From Acanthaster planci (lineage: Eukaryota > Echinodermata > Asteroidea > Valvatida > Acanthasteridae), in assembly GCF_001949145.1 (NCBI RefSeq), contig NW_019091389.1, forward strand, positions 534,313 through 598,312: 64,000 nucleotides of DNA. The letters run 5' to 3'. Below are positions 1-9,130 of this stretch, piece after piece. How positions within the stretch are numbered: the first letter of the stretch is position 1; each line of letters opens with the position of its first letter. The position numbers were made by a program, and so were the translations under genes. A model generated the notes under the pieces. It was not told the origin of the DNA. It did not search any database and was given only the letters and a program-made list of their open reading frames with translations.

Positions 1-538
1 CCGAGTAAATACAATGTTGGTAAAGAATTGTCCTATGAAATTTCAACCTGCCGTAAGCTTTCTGCATTTCTCATGTGTTGCTGAGGGAATCATTAGTTAC
101 TTGGCAGGTCTTAAATGTTCGTTTCAGACTAGCTCAAGAGAACGGATACTGATAATGCCCCAGCCAAATTATCAAATCTCCTGCCTGATTGTCAGCATCC
201 ATTCTCCTGATCCAGTCTTAACCAAAACTGACCAAGCACCTAGTCTTCCCATTCATACATATTTTCTGAGGCAAGAAAACAAAGCATACCTATAGCTATG
301 TTACTGTATGTTCGTCTCACGAGTAGTTACCAACAGCCTCCTAATGCCACATGACAGATGTCAACCAATAGAAATGGCTAAACTATGTGAGATATTTATG
401 AATGAAGGTTAAGAGGAGTTAGTGGTTAGCTGACAGTGTGTTGATTGCTTTGCCTATATGTACACTTACTCTTACATGCATCACTGTGTTTGACTTGACA
501 CTCACATGACTTCTCATAATTACTGGTATTCCGGCCTG

Positions 539-574
539 GCCCAAGTTACTGCAAACCAAGTCAGTAACTTGGGC
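539..574. repeat. Perfect 13-bp hairpin inside the intron
   Basis: GCCCAAGTTACTG at 539-551 is repeated as its exact reverse complement at 562-574, with a 10-nt spacer. It could be the end of a worn foldback element or a chance hairpin. No longer arms or flanking duplication are seen. Confidence 0.75.
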
Positions 575-672
575 AAATGTCCCATGATATGACACCAAGG
601 GTAAGTGTGAAGGAAGTAATCAAACAAATGACACTAAACTGCTTTGACAAACTATAATACGGAATAAAGCCT

Positions 673-678
673 GCTTAC
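673..678 (-). other. Splice donor of the THSD7-like exon
   Basis: On the minus strand the exon ends ...GAAGATGG followed by GTAAGC, a near-consensus 5' splice site. Reading through it meets a TAA immediately, which supports splicing here. The next coding exon of the gene lies outside the window, below position 1. Confidence 0.8.
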
Positions 679-1396
679 CCATCTTCCACCTTTTCCCCAT
701 TATTCTTGAGACATGTTACACTCCTCAATTGTAGCCCGATCCCTGGGAGTCCACTGTTCCATGAACCCCGTGCCGGGGGCTGGCACTTCATCCATGTTCC
801 CACCCTGGTGAAGTAGGTGAATTCGTTGCTCTCACATGGTGGATTGTTCTTACATTCTCGGGTCTCGCTGAGGTTTGGACAGTCCCGGCCGCCATGGATG
901 GGCGGCACCACCACCTCCCGGGTGCGGGTCTGTGTGCCATTGCCGCAGGTGCTGGTACACTCGCTCCACCTGCTGAATGCTCCGACAATGCAGGCCTGTG
1001 GGCAAGGGGTGAAGCACTCCATTTCTGTCGGAGGCCTGGCCTCAAACTGCTCGCAGATGTATTGCGGCACCACCTCCCGTGTGTCCTCCTTCAGGAAGCC
1101 TGTGCTGGTGTCGATACACTTGACTGCCCGCGTCTTCATGCCCAGGGATGTCTCCCCACACTGGACAGGGCCCTCGTCCACTGTCCGCTGGCATTTCTCC
1201 CAGTCCCCTGACAGCCAGGCAAAGAGGTGCCGGTGCTCCTCGCAGACTTTAAAACAGTTCCTGCGGCTCTCGGGCATGGTGACCTGGTCACACTTGGAAG
1301 GAGGCTGGGTGCCTAGTACTGGGTGGGTGCACCATACATGGCGAGTTTGGCTACCAGCAAACCCACACTGGTTGCCATTACACGGTCCCCATGGAC
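679..1396 (-). CDS. THSD7A-like: Internal exon of a THSD7A/THSD7B-like thrombospondin type-1 repeat protein
   Basis: The frame encodes about 239 residues with regularly spaced Cys and Trp, typical of tandem TSP1 repeats. In order I see GPWGPC, a conserved NCFKVC, a second repeat starting DWEKC, a canonical repeat with RWSECTSTCGNGTQTRTR and GGRDCPNLSE, then a fourth repeat starting near GTWMKC that the exon end interrupts. This order matches the N-terminal ectodomain of THSD7A/B, type I membrane proteins of endothelium, neurons and podocytes in vertebrates. CTSTCG fits the O-fucosylation consensus. NGT and NLS are N-glycosylation sequons. The usual first Trp of the C-mannosylation motif is Phe here. 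The minus-strand acceptor (pyrimidine-rich, ending TTTGCAG at 1397) enters in phase 1. The donor GTAAGC begins at 678 and leaves in phase 2. From memory, vertebrate THSD7A has a long Lys/Arg-rich insert in the fourth repeat, and here that linker is short. No disabling change is seen. THSD7A and THSD7B cannot be separated. Confidence 0.9.
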
Positions 1397-1440
1397 CTGC
1401 AAATAATTGATGCAGAAAAAGTAACTTTAATTCAACTATT
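1397..1440 (-). other. Splice acceptor and polypyrimidine tract of the THSD7-like exon
   Basis: Read on the minus strand, the 44 bases before the exon are T-rich and end in TTATTTGCAG, a good 3' splice site. The frame stays open upstream by chance, so the boundary is set by this AG and by the start of similarity at GPWGPC. The phase-1 junction is the usual one for extracellular modules. Confidence 0.8.
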
Positions 1441-4400
1441 AAAGATGGATTTTGAATAAACCAATTACATGTACCAGCAGCGTGCATATATACTTACTGA
1501 AATGCAATAACAAAAAAACAAACAAAATAAAGCACCAAACCCCCTCTAAAAAGTTGTGGCTATGGAATTCAAATTTGAGAGCCAAAAACAGTACTGGAAG
1601 TAGCGCAAAAAGACTACTTTGAATCAGATGAACAACAACCATCCAAAACTTGGGATAGCTGTTTTACTTGATGTGATAACAGTCCAAAAACTCTCAGCAA
1701 ACCCATTTATCATGTACATGTACATTCATGCAAAGAAAGTGTATGAAGCTACATTTATGAAGAACCTGGCTCCTGTACTCTTTGTTTGAAGAGCAAGCAC
1801 GACATTAAGAATATAAAGTTCCACAAGCAGTATTTAAAACAATAAGAAGGGGGTCAGAGCCACCCTGGTTCCACTAATGCCTTTTCAATCTAACTGTGTT
1901 TGAACACAGTGTGAACAGAAAATGTTTCTTAACCAAACATTTGTAGGCTTTCATCTTCTGAAAATTAGATAGACAATATTTGTGTATTGAACTCTGAAAT
2001 TTGAGGACTTTTTTAAAAGTTTAACTGAGTTTGGGCTAAATTGCTAAAAACTAAAAGAAATGGCATTTTAAACACTCTGCCAGCCCAAACTGCATCTCAA
2101 CAAAGTGAAGAATACTTCTCAAACATACTTGTGAAACAAATCTAGTTTTACATGCATATGCGGTGTTGATAAGTACTCCACTTGCAAGTTTGATAGCCTG
2201 GTCTATGACACTTTCGGTTGTTAATGGTCATAAAAAGAAAAAAATCCTGATAAATGCAAGTTACTGAATAATGGGAATCAATAAATTCCCTGATTTATAC
2301 TGTGCAAACACATTCTCAGAGCAACGGCAGAAGGGCTCTTAGCGGGTAAAACCTACAAGTACTTGAGATGTACTGGGGGAAAAGACAGTCATTTGGCGAC
2401 AACCCACCATGTAAGGGCCTGAGAAAGATTTGTATAGCAGTAGTTTGTTTCCCTGTGCCACTGGCAATGTCTGCACATGCTCCACACTTACACAAGCTTG
2501 CCCTTTTTGCAAAAAGGCTGGGTGAAATCTAGGGTTGAGCTGCAAAGCTTCCCCTCCAGCATGCAGCTATCTTTCTCATGTTCCCCGCCACTTCTACAAA
2601 CACGCTCAACGAATTACTGTGACAGGTTCGAGAGGGCTTCGGATAATTCCCCCCCCCCCAGTCCAGATGGGGTGGGGAGGGGGATTATAGCTGGGGCCAT
2701 TATGGCCAAATCAAAATACCATATCTGCCCAAGTGGTGGACTGGAATTTTAAAAAATGGACTCTGCATCATATTCCCCCCCATCATCATAATCAGTTTAG
2801 TTTACCCTTTGCACTAAAAATCAAACTGTTCTTACTTGAATCTGTTATTTTCCACATATAGTTATTGGTACAGGAGCCGAACCATTTTGTACAGTCAGAC
2901 TTGAGATCTGAGGAGCATTTGTACTCCCAGTATCAAATTAAGAGTTTTTGCATGGAGGGTTGTGTTCTTTGTATTAGGCTCCCCCCTCCCCCATAAGAGG
3001 CTTCCAACAGAATCCTCCCACTCATTCAAAAATGGCTCAGTTTTTGCTTACGAAATGAAAATGTAGAGGAAATTTACAGAGAGGCTTATTCTAGAGGAAA
3101 AAATTAAGAAGAGAAACAAAATAAAATCACGTTTGGAAAAAAATGTTCTTATCCCTTCACAATTGTTGGCCTAATATAACCTTAAAGTATTCAGAATCAA
3201 AATGAACCCTCCTTCAACAATCACTTTTGATTTGAACATGTCACTGCAGAAAGAAAGAAAGGAAAAAACTACTGTTTTTAGCACTAGCCCAGAGATATTG
3301 TTCTCAACATTTCTCACGGTGCTTGTACGAAAATGGACACTCCAAAAGAAAGATTGTGCAATATCTTGACGCTTGGAGAACAGTACACAATTCAAAAGGC
3401 TCTTTACAATAATGACAGCAGCCCCGCGGGTACTGGCCTGTCACTCTAATAGGAGGGGGGGTGTCTGTGCACACTATGAGATTGCAGCCAGGTTACTGTT
3501 TTTATCATTTCAGATGCAGTGGGCCCTTATGGACTGCAATGGCTTAATATCTGATATACTAAGAGGCCTAGCCATTACAAACCACCGTCATAGAAAAAAA
3601 GGGGGATAACATTTAATGTGTCTCTCCATAGCTTTCAGAGTTTGGCAGGTGTAAGTGCCTCTTACTGCTAAGTTTTCTGAAATCTGGCCTGGACAAGGAA
3701 CCTGTGACATTTCAGCCAGGGCAAGGTCAAATATTTGGATAATCCTATCCTTACCACTTCTACACATACTTTTGTGACAAATTTGGATAATACTCTATCA
3801 CTTTCTGAATTTACATGACATTGTGTTATTGTGGAAATTTGATGCTAAGTTGCAGAGTTTTACAGGGCTTACAGGTCAATTGTTGGAATCTGGTCACTGC
3901 AGAAAGTTGGTTGGTGGTGTTTATAGACTTTATCAGACTAGTCCCCATCTAGCATGTACATATTTTGGTCCCCCCCAAAGAAAAAACAAGTTAGGGTCCC
4001 CCCTCTAAAAAGTTGGTTTTGTATTTTCCCTTGCACAAAGTTGAAAATGGTGAGTGCTCTGCGGCTTGGATTTCTGAAATGTGACAGAACCTGACAAGAT
4101 GGCAATGTTATGAGAAATCATTTGAAGCCAGCTGCAGCAGTGATAACATGCACAACATAGGGGCACACTTATGTGATACTGAAATCTACCTTGAAATTAA
4201 CAGCACAGCACTGGGTGGTTTTTATGAGCGGCAGATCAGCTTGCGCAATTTGATCATCTTTAATACTGTTTCGTCTGGACAGGCTGTCAAGAAGACAGGC
4301 ATCCCCAGCGTCCTCTGTCCTGGGTCCCCTCCCTGCAGTCTGAAGCGGGGTGTTGATTCCCTTTGAGAATAATCAGCAAGACCCTGGCCCTGTTTGCCAC

Positions 4401-5815
4401 TGATTGAGGCCAGGGTACTCTCCCCCCCTTGCATTATCCATTTTGCACCCCCTCTGACAAACACCCAGGTGGGTGCACACCAATTACAGTCCTACACCTG
4501 ATGATGTAGCCAATGAGGGATGTGCGGTGACAGTCTCATTAATCTTCAGCGATGCTGCCAGGCAAATCCCTTCGTTTCGGGCGTGTTGTGAGAAATCATG
4601 GAGCAAGACTGCGTAAAGGACCCCACAAGGAATGGATTGATATTAAATGTGATGCACCTAATTAATGCAAAAGCAGAAGAAAAATAAAACGAACATGAGA
4701 GTAACAGGGCCAAACAAAGTACAAACGATTCCACTCAAGGCTGCAGGGTCAACTCAAAGTTGTAGTTTGCATGACGAAAATCCCATGGCCAATATTTTTA
4801 TCATTCTTCTGTGTGTGAGGACAAATGATGGAGGTAATCAGTGGAACAATGTCGTTTATTTTATGCAACTGGAAAAGTCTAAGAATTTGTGATTTGCACC
4901 AGGGTTTGTGCAGAGTGGACAAAATGCATCACTGTATAAAAGGTACCAAAACAAAACCACTGATTACTGCTGCAGAGCTTCAGGAATTAAGAGCCCCAAA
5001 ACTACATATAGCTGTGTTTGCCAATAGGTATTTAGAAAGTTGATTTCCTCCTCAAAAGTGGTAATTTCCTCAGTCTCTGGATTCAGCATATCTCCGGCAA
5101 GCTTGCAGGAATTTAAGGAAAGAGAAACTTGAAAGACAGGACAAAGATCATGTACTCCTTTGCCCGGCATTTTTGTCTGTTTGGAATATCTGTCTGTCTG
5201 TCCCTTCTCCTTCCTCCATCATCTTCCCTCTGCAGGCATCCCCCTCTACCCCAAGATCCAATCCCAGTTCTCAGCAGCAGAAGCGACAGGGGGAAAGCAG
5301 GAAGGCCACCTTGATTACATTTGATTTCCCGTCTGTCGTTTAACCAGGTACAGTCTATTTCGGTTTGTCAGCTACCATGGGGGGGGTGTGGGAGGTGGAG
5401 AGAGAGGGACGTGCAAAGACACAAGCTGTCAGAGCGATTGTTCAGACGAGCATGCTTGACGCTATCTCGATGAAATTAATCTTGACAGGTTCAAGTAAGC
5501 ACTGATATTGTGATTTGCAGAAGAGTTTAGAAGGGAGGACGAGGCTTAGGGAAGAAGTTAGCTGTGATGCGGCTGAGCATTTTGTGTGACAGAAAAATTT
5601 CAATTTGTACCCTGACAATACATTACAGGTAAATATTTTGGAGGCATGTCACTGATAACAGTGCATTCACACACATGCATCAACTGCACTAAACTAATTC
5701 CATTATTCCCACTGGATATGCTTGCTGTGTTCACAATTTCATTTGAAGTTTCAGATGGCTGACAGCTTCATCAAAACTCTCTTCAAAAAGTGCAGGCAAC
5801 TGCAACACTGGTAGC
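1441..5815. other. Long non-coding interval upstream of the exon, no gene seen
   Basis: This is probably the 5' intron of the THSD7-like gene. It contains short C runs (for example 11 C at 2649-2659) and a few TACATGTA words. Two blocks are richer in CpG and TAAT cores: about 4500-4680 and 5320-5490. Short open frames here have no splice borders or recognisable motifs. A minus-strand frame at 4546-4734 starts with a signal-peptide-like stretch but has no suitable phase-1 donor. Confidence 0.5.
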
Positions 5816-5817
5816 TA

Positions 5818-5996
5818 CAATCCTGGACAAATCTCGTTGGAACATGCCTCCCCTCGCCTCCTGTTAATGTTGTTTCTCATTGGGTAAGTTGGGCTTAATC
5901 TTAGTCCAATAAATGACCGCAACATTGAACAGGGGAGAGGTGAGATTTTTTCACCGCGCTTCCCACGAGGTGTTCCAACTATTTTGTCCAGGATTG
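5818..5996. mobile_element. Tc1/mariner-type MITE, 179 bp, TA target duplication
   Basis: The element begins CAATCCTGGACAAA immediately after TA (5816-5817). It ends with the exact reverse complement of those 14 bases, immediately before TA (5997-5998). With a one-base gap the inverted repeat extends through GTTGGAACA. Further inner segments (around CCTGTTAATGTTG and CAACATTGAACAGG) also pair, so almost the whole element folds back. Size, lack of coding capacity and the TA duplication fit a non-autonomous mariner-type element. The family name is unknown to me. Confidence 0.8.
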
Positions 5997-5998
5997 TA

Positions 5999-6973
5999 CA
6001 TTGTAGGTATGGTGTGCATCCTTTGTATTGAGTACTGGGCTTTGGTTTGATTCTGATGGGCAGAGTCTTATGTAATGAGTACCTTGTGTGATGCTGGAAG
6101 ACAAGTGTAGTAATTGGGCCTCTGGAAACTTACAAAGTCAAACTCTGTGTTCTTAGCTACAGACTGAGTGAGGTACAGGGCTGATGTACTGTATGTAAAT
6201 GCCACTACTGTTCAGCTACTGTCAGGCATAATCACACATGGTTTACGATCTAAGAGTGCAAATTTGAACAGGCATGGGCACATGATGCACCGGCAAATAG
6301 TCTTTCTTAGCACCCCCTATCCTCCATTCCCAAGTTCCAGTTCCAATTCCATTCCACCAAAAAATGGGGCTGCCTTTTCATGAAAATGTATAGCTAGCAA
6401 GATGCATCCAAGTATGGAAGATGGCCTTGAGGGACCCTCACCCAACACAGAAATTTGTGGATTTTCATGACTGGAGAGTTGAGTTGTGCACAACATCTGA
6501 AGTGCAGTTTTTTTCCTCAGTCCTCTTCTTATCATTTCTCTCTTGGTGCGTATTCAATGATCAGATAATGAGAGCTTTCTCCTATAAGCAGTAAAAAACA
6601 GAGCAGGTGTGTGTCCAAGAAAAAGGGATTTCAATGGATCCCGACCCCTGATTTGCTAAAAACTGAAGTATTCCCCATACCCAACATGTGATTTACTAAC
6701 AATTTTTGACACCATAAAAACTGATTTGATCCTAAAGGGGCAGAGGCACTACAAAGGTAGCAACCCTTCCCTGCTTTAAGAATTAATGAATGCATCCATG
6801 GCAGGGAAAATGTAGTACTTGTATCGGGTATCCAATGCTGGAACAGTATGGATCAGACCCAAAACTCCAAAGTTTAAAAGTAAGTGCACAGAATTACATG
6901 TAGAAAGACATGCTTCAAAGCATAATGGAAAGAAGATGAGGCCGAGTTTCTTCATAAATGAGCAGAATCCAAT
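5999..6973. other. Non-coding interval, nothing recognised
   Basis: AT-rich DNA between two mobile elements, with only short open frames lacking splice borders and no RNA gene. Confidence 0.5.
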
Positions 6974-6985
6974 AACCTTATTGAC

Positions 6986-7293
6986 ATTATATATAACGAG
7001 TTTGCCCTTACCCAACATATATTAATAAGCACTGTATGCTCAGTGCTTGTCCGAGAGCTTGCGAAAAAAACCTCACAAGCTTACTTGGGTGGGACTCGAA
7101 CCCAAAACCTCCTGCTTACTAGTGCAGATGTCTTAACCAATCGACCACCGAGCTTGCCGGGGTCAGCTGGCCGGTCTGAGTCAAATGAAGTAGCGGGTAC
7201 CGCGAACTATTTTCAAGATGTAAATACGTTAGGTAAGGGCAAACCCGTTATATATAATTAACATCTCCCCAACGCAAAAAAATACATCTTGAA
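6986..7293 (-). mobile_element. Small mobile element with 31-bp terminal inverted repeats and an internal tRNA-like sequence
   Basis: The 12-bp direct repeat AACCTTATTGAC flanks the insert (6974-6985 and 7294-7305) and looks like a target-site duplication. Segments 6986-7016 and 7228-7258 are inverted copies, 29 of 31 bases identical, with the core GTTTGCCCTTACC. A second shorter inverted pair (TTTCAAGATGTA and its complement, about 7211-7223 and 7281-7293) lies at the right end. The middle carries a tRNA-Thr-like sequence on the minus strand. The TIRs suggest a MITE, while the tRNA-like body and long duplication suggest a SINE. It may be a hybrid or nested insertion. Confidence 0.75.
7083..7154 (-). 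pseudogene. tRNA-Thr(AGT)-like sequence inside a mobile element
   Basis: The minus strand shows a box A-like segment (7135-7147) and a clear box B, GGTTCGAGTCC (7092-7102). It has a 3-bp D stem and a 5-bp anticodon stem (TCTGC with GCAGG), with AGT in the loop. The loop has 8 rather than 7 nt. The acceptor stem has mismatches, although an alternative outer 7-bp stem pairs 7075-7081 with 7151-7157. These defects and its position between terminal inverted repeats argue for a tRNA-derived repeat rather than a working tRNA gene. Confidence 0.7.
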
Positions 7294-7305
7294 AACCTTA
7301 TTGAC

Positions 7306-7913
7306 AGCGACATGTTGGCATTTCTTATGTTCAAACCACAGCTTGGAAATATTCCCTCAAGTTTAATTTTGGAAGTCAGCTCACGATGAATTGACGCAAA
7401 CCATGTGGTGGTTCCTTCCCCCCCATCCAATGTAGACTGACAGAATATTGACAGTGCGCTGTGGGAGTAACCATTACAGACCAGCGGGAAAGAGACTTAT
7501 CCAGTCTGCTGGCTATTTGCACCCAGCAGGTAGCTGACATTCCTGGGGTTCCTGTTTTGCTGGTATATACATGTATGTGGCAGTGACTTTGACGCACAGA
7601 AATTGAGCTGGCCTGTGGGACTACATGTACAATCCCCACTTTAGAGTGAGTCACAAGCCGCCAGAACTACTGTTTTAATTGAAGACATTTTCAGAACTGT
7701 CAATGTACATGTACATGTAGGTCTATCAAAGTCAGTAATACAATGTATATAAAAGCAGAGGACTCAAATTTTTTTCATTCTATTGCACAGAAAAATAGGT
7801 GGAGAATAATTTTCTGAAGACCCACTTTGTGGGATCTGCCCCCTTTTTCCAATTTGTATGTCTGTGATACAATCATAGTTGGTTTTGTACATACAATTAC
7901 AAAGAGGATTTGA
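7306..7913. other. Non-coding interval with several TACATGTA words
   Basis: No gene seen. TACATGTA occurs near 7570 and 7622 and twice in a run near 7705-7718. Confidence 0.5.
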
Positions 7914-8075
7914 CTAGTAGACTTGTTTTGACTCAAGTCAGTGGCTCAACTCGAGTCTGACTTGAGCCACAACATTTGGAAACTTAACTTGAGTCCTGAT
8001 GGGTAAATGACTTGACTTGAGTCACTGCAAGCAAATTACTTGACTCGAGTTACATTCACTCAACTCAAAACTCTG
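7914..8075. mobile_element. ACTCAAGTC/ACTCGAGTC-rich relic, hAT-like
   Basis: The block is packed with ACTCAAGTC, ACTCGAGTC and ACTTGAGTC words in both orientations. It includes a perfect 9-bp hairpin (GTGGCTCAA 7941-7949, TTGAGCCAC 7962-7970). The right edge reads, in reverse complement, CAGAGTTTTGAGTTGAG, resembling the terminus of the hAT-type MITE at 55651-55852. A matching left end and duplication were not found, so the copy is decayed or truncated. Confidence 0.45.
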
Positions 8076-8579
8076 CTGGCTACTTTACGGAGGTGTGTGG
8101 CATGACTGGTTGTTGTGACAAACGTCACCCTGTTGCACCTCCTTGGAGAGTTTTTTATGACATTATGGAGAACTGTCAGTAGAACAGTACTGCTGTGTTA
8201 TTTGGCAATGAACATTTTCCTATGGAAAAAGGTGACCTTCCAAGACTTCATTTCCCAAATATGAATTTTGAATGTGTCGCAAGGCAACAGAAAGGGAAAT
8301 TTGTTTGAATTTGTGTTAAAATATGAAGAAGTGCTGGTGTTATCTGTTTGGATAGTTTGAGAACATTCAGAAAAATGGAAAAATCCACCTTGTTTGTTTT
8401 ATCAAAGCTTTGACAGGGAGCCAGCAAACTTATTTTTAACAAATATGTGAGTCTTCTCAATTTTATGTGTGACTCCAGTCAATCATAATCCTGTTTCAGT
8501 GTTCAAGACTGTGAGCCACACTTGGTGATTTACACTTCAGTATGCACCAGTTCTAGGTTTTCCCTGCAGCCTTTCCACT

Positions 8580-9130
8580 AAAAAAAAAAATAATCTGGCG
8601 CCATGCCGCCACAGTGACGCGAACAGTAATAGATATGCTGCCAAGCTTGTGAATCTTCCAGTCAATCTCGATCTAAAAGCAAATTTTGGAGGGAGTTTGT
8701 GCGAATGTGAATGCATTTTGGGGGGGTGAGGGCCTGAGATGAATTTGTGTTGCAGACTAATTGTTTTTGTCAACAAGCATAATCCTGTCAAATTTCATTA
8801 TTTCGGGGTGTTGAAAGCCGGCCACGCACTGCCAGTGCACTCGGCGGGGCAAATCGACCTGATGGATTCGGGCCGCATTTGCGTTGGACTAATTATTCAG
8901 TTGCCGGCACCACTGATGAGTGAATCGTGGCTTTCAGGCTCCTCCGCCAATCTATGACCCCCCTCCCCTCTTCCATTCCCTGCAGGCCCCCAGGAACATT
9001 ACACACCCCTTGGCAAATGGCATCATTAGGGAAGAGGTTACACTAATGGGTACCAATCACCAATCCCTTCCACTGCATACAGCGGCTTATTAAAATCCGA
9101 ACTGATTTAAGGCGGGGCGGGGGAAGGAGA
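8580..9130. promoter_or_regulatory. Candidate cis-regulatory island
   Basis: Local composition shifts to mixed GC-rich and TAAT-rich sequence. About eight CpG fall within 80 bp (8812-8890), next to homeodomain-like cores (TAATTG near 8758, TAATTA at 8890-8895). No coding frame or splice border fits. It resembles intronic enhancer DNA, but conservation was not tested. Confidence 0.3.

Larger units (their letters stand above)
1..678. other. Intron 3' of the THSD7-like exon, no gene seen
   Basis: AT-rich DNA with no coding signature. It contains one perfect 13-bp inverted repeat (539-551 and 562-574), annotated separately. Nothing else is recognisable. Confidence 0.6.

Noticed and set aside
788-1410. 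Other open frames overlapping the THSD7 exon on both strands
   Set aside because: They are by-products of the GC-rich coding exon; only the Cys/Trp-patterned frame matches a family.
1439-1642. Hydrophobic minus-strand frame directly upstream of the exon
   Set aside because: It lies in AT-rich intron and overlaps the polypyrimidine tract. Hydrophobicity follows from T-rich codons.
4546-4734. Signal-peptide-like minus-strand frame as exon 1 of the THSD7-like gene
   Set aside because: The N-terminus is hydrophobic, but the only donor-like GT nearby is weak and in the wrong phase for the phase-1 acceptor at 1397.
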